Shown: piece by piece, positions 45,109 to 45,171 of the stretch | Position numbering within the stretch: position 1 is the stretch's first letter | Layout: each line of letters opens with the position of its first letter | DNA from: Gnetum montanum | Lineage: Eukaryota; Streptophyta; Gnetopsida; Gnetales; Gnetaceae | Reading direction: 5' to 3' | DNA length: 45,171 nucleotides | Assembly (NCBI GenBank): GCA_015680685.1 | Contig: MNCI01020988.1 | Coordinates: 25,022-70,192 of the forward strand | The notes under the pieces: generated by a model | Seen by the model: only the letters and a program-made list of their open reading frames with translations | Database searches by the model: none | What the model was told of the DNA's origin: nothing | Program-made: the position numbers and the translations under genes

Positions 45109-45171
45109 TTTTATCGATGTGCTAAATTCACCATTATATATGTTCTTATTTAACTAATTAACCCAAAGGTT

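Larger units (their letters stand above)
38814..45171 (-). mobile_element. gag-only (pol-deleted) Athila/Tat-like element C
   Basis: On the minus strand the window holds gag (from 45108), protease, a short junction, the 3' non-coding region, PPT and 3' LTR. The 5' LTR is beyond the window edge. Between the protease-RT linker (about 41960) and the 3' tail (about 41835) there is no RT, RNase H or integrase, although A and Y carry roughly 3 kb there. It therefore could only move with proteins supplied by relatives. Its LTR belongs to the same subfamily as LTR X. Confidence 0.85.

Overview
This window looks like plant nuclear DNA, probably from a large, repeat-rich genome. A gymnosperm is my guess, but nothing here proves it. 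It is built almost entirely of decayed, nested retrotransposons. Between them lie a few host-gene remnants: a possible spliced gene, a CC-NBS-LRR resistance pseudogene, and fragments of an LRR receptor gene and a CCCH zinc-finger gene. There is no bacterial or phage gene organisation, no operon and no CRISPR array. I see no intact long gene, and no rRNA gene or convincing tRNA gene.

The dominant family is a Ty3/gypsy LTR retrotransposon of the Athila/Tat type. It has a primer-binding site resembling the tRNA-Asp-type site TGGCGCCGTTGCCGGGGA, RT motifs of the Athila kind, and LTRs that start TGATGAG and end CTCATCA. Copies lie on both strands.

Layout: 1-503 is the 3' part of an LTR in plus orientation. 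It abuts a minus-strand element (A, 504-7784) that carries integrase, RT-RNase H, protease, gag, PBS and 5' LTR remnants. 7785-9741 has no recognisable gene. 9742-10649 is a candidate minus-strand spliced gene. 10850-12748 is a LINE remnant (ORF1 zinc knuckle plus start of ORF2 endonuclease), cut off by an LTR. 12749-26227 is a composite minus-strand gypsy block: LTR X, its 3' internal region, a host-gene-bearing insert with a 984-base assembly gap, then the body of element Y (integrase to gag), PBS and 5' LTR. 26228-27790 is the 3' end of a plus-strand copy (Z) that Y's LTR abuts exactly. 28181-29782 is a putative solo LTR of an unrelated family, rich in GCTACGCTA palindromes. 30371-30601 is a 77-bp tandem repeat. 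32007-32930 is a broken CC-NBS-LRR gene. 33338-33665 is a small two-exon candidate. 35499-36283 is a solo LTR of the main family with a 5-bp target duplication. 37385-38813 is a degenerate gag of another element. 38814-45171 is a minus-strand copy (C) that keeps gag and protease but has lost RT, RNase H and integrase.

The retroelement genes would once have worked together as gag-protease-RT-RNase H-integrase. Every copy here is inactivated by stops, by lost catalytic residues or by deletion, and many stops sit where a CAG or CAA codon is expected. The most notable points are the gag-only derivative C, the chimeric X/Y block, the captured gene fragments, and two unrelated LTR families whose U3 regions are packed with short CpG-bearing palindromes.
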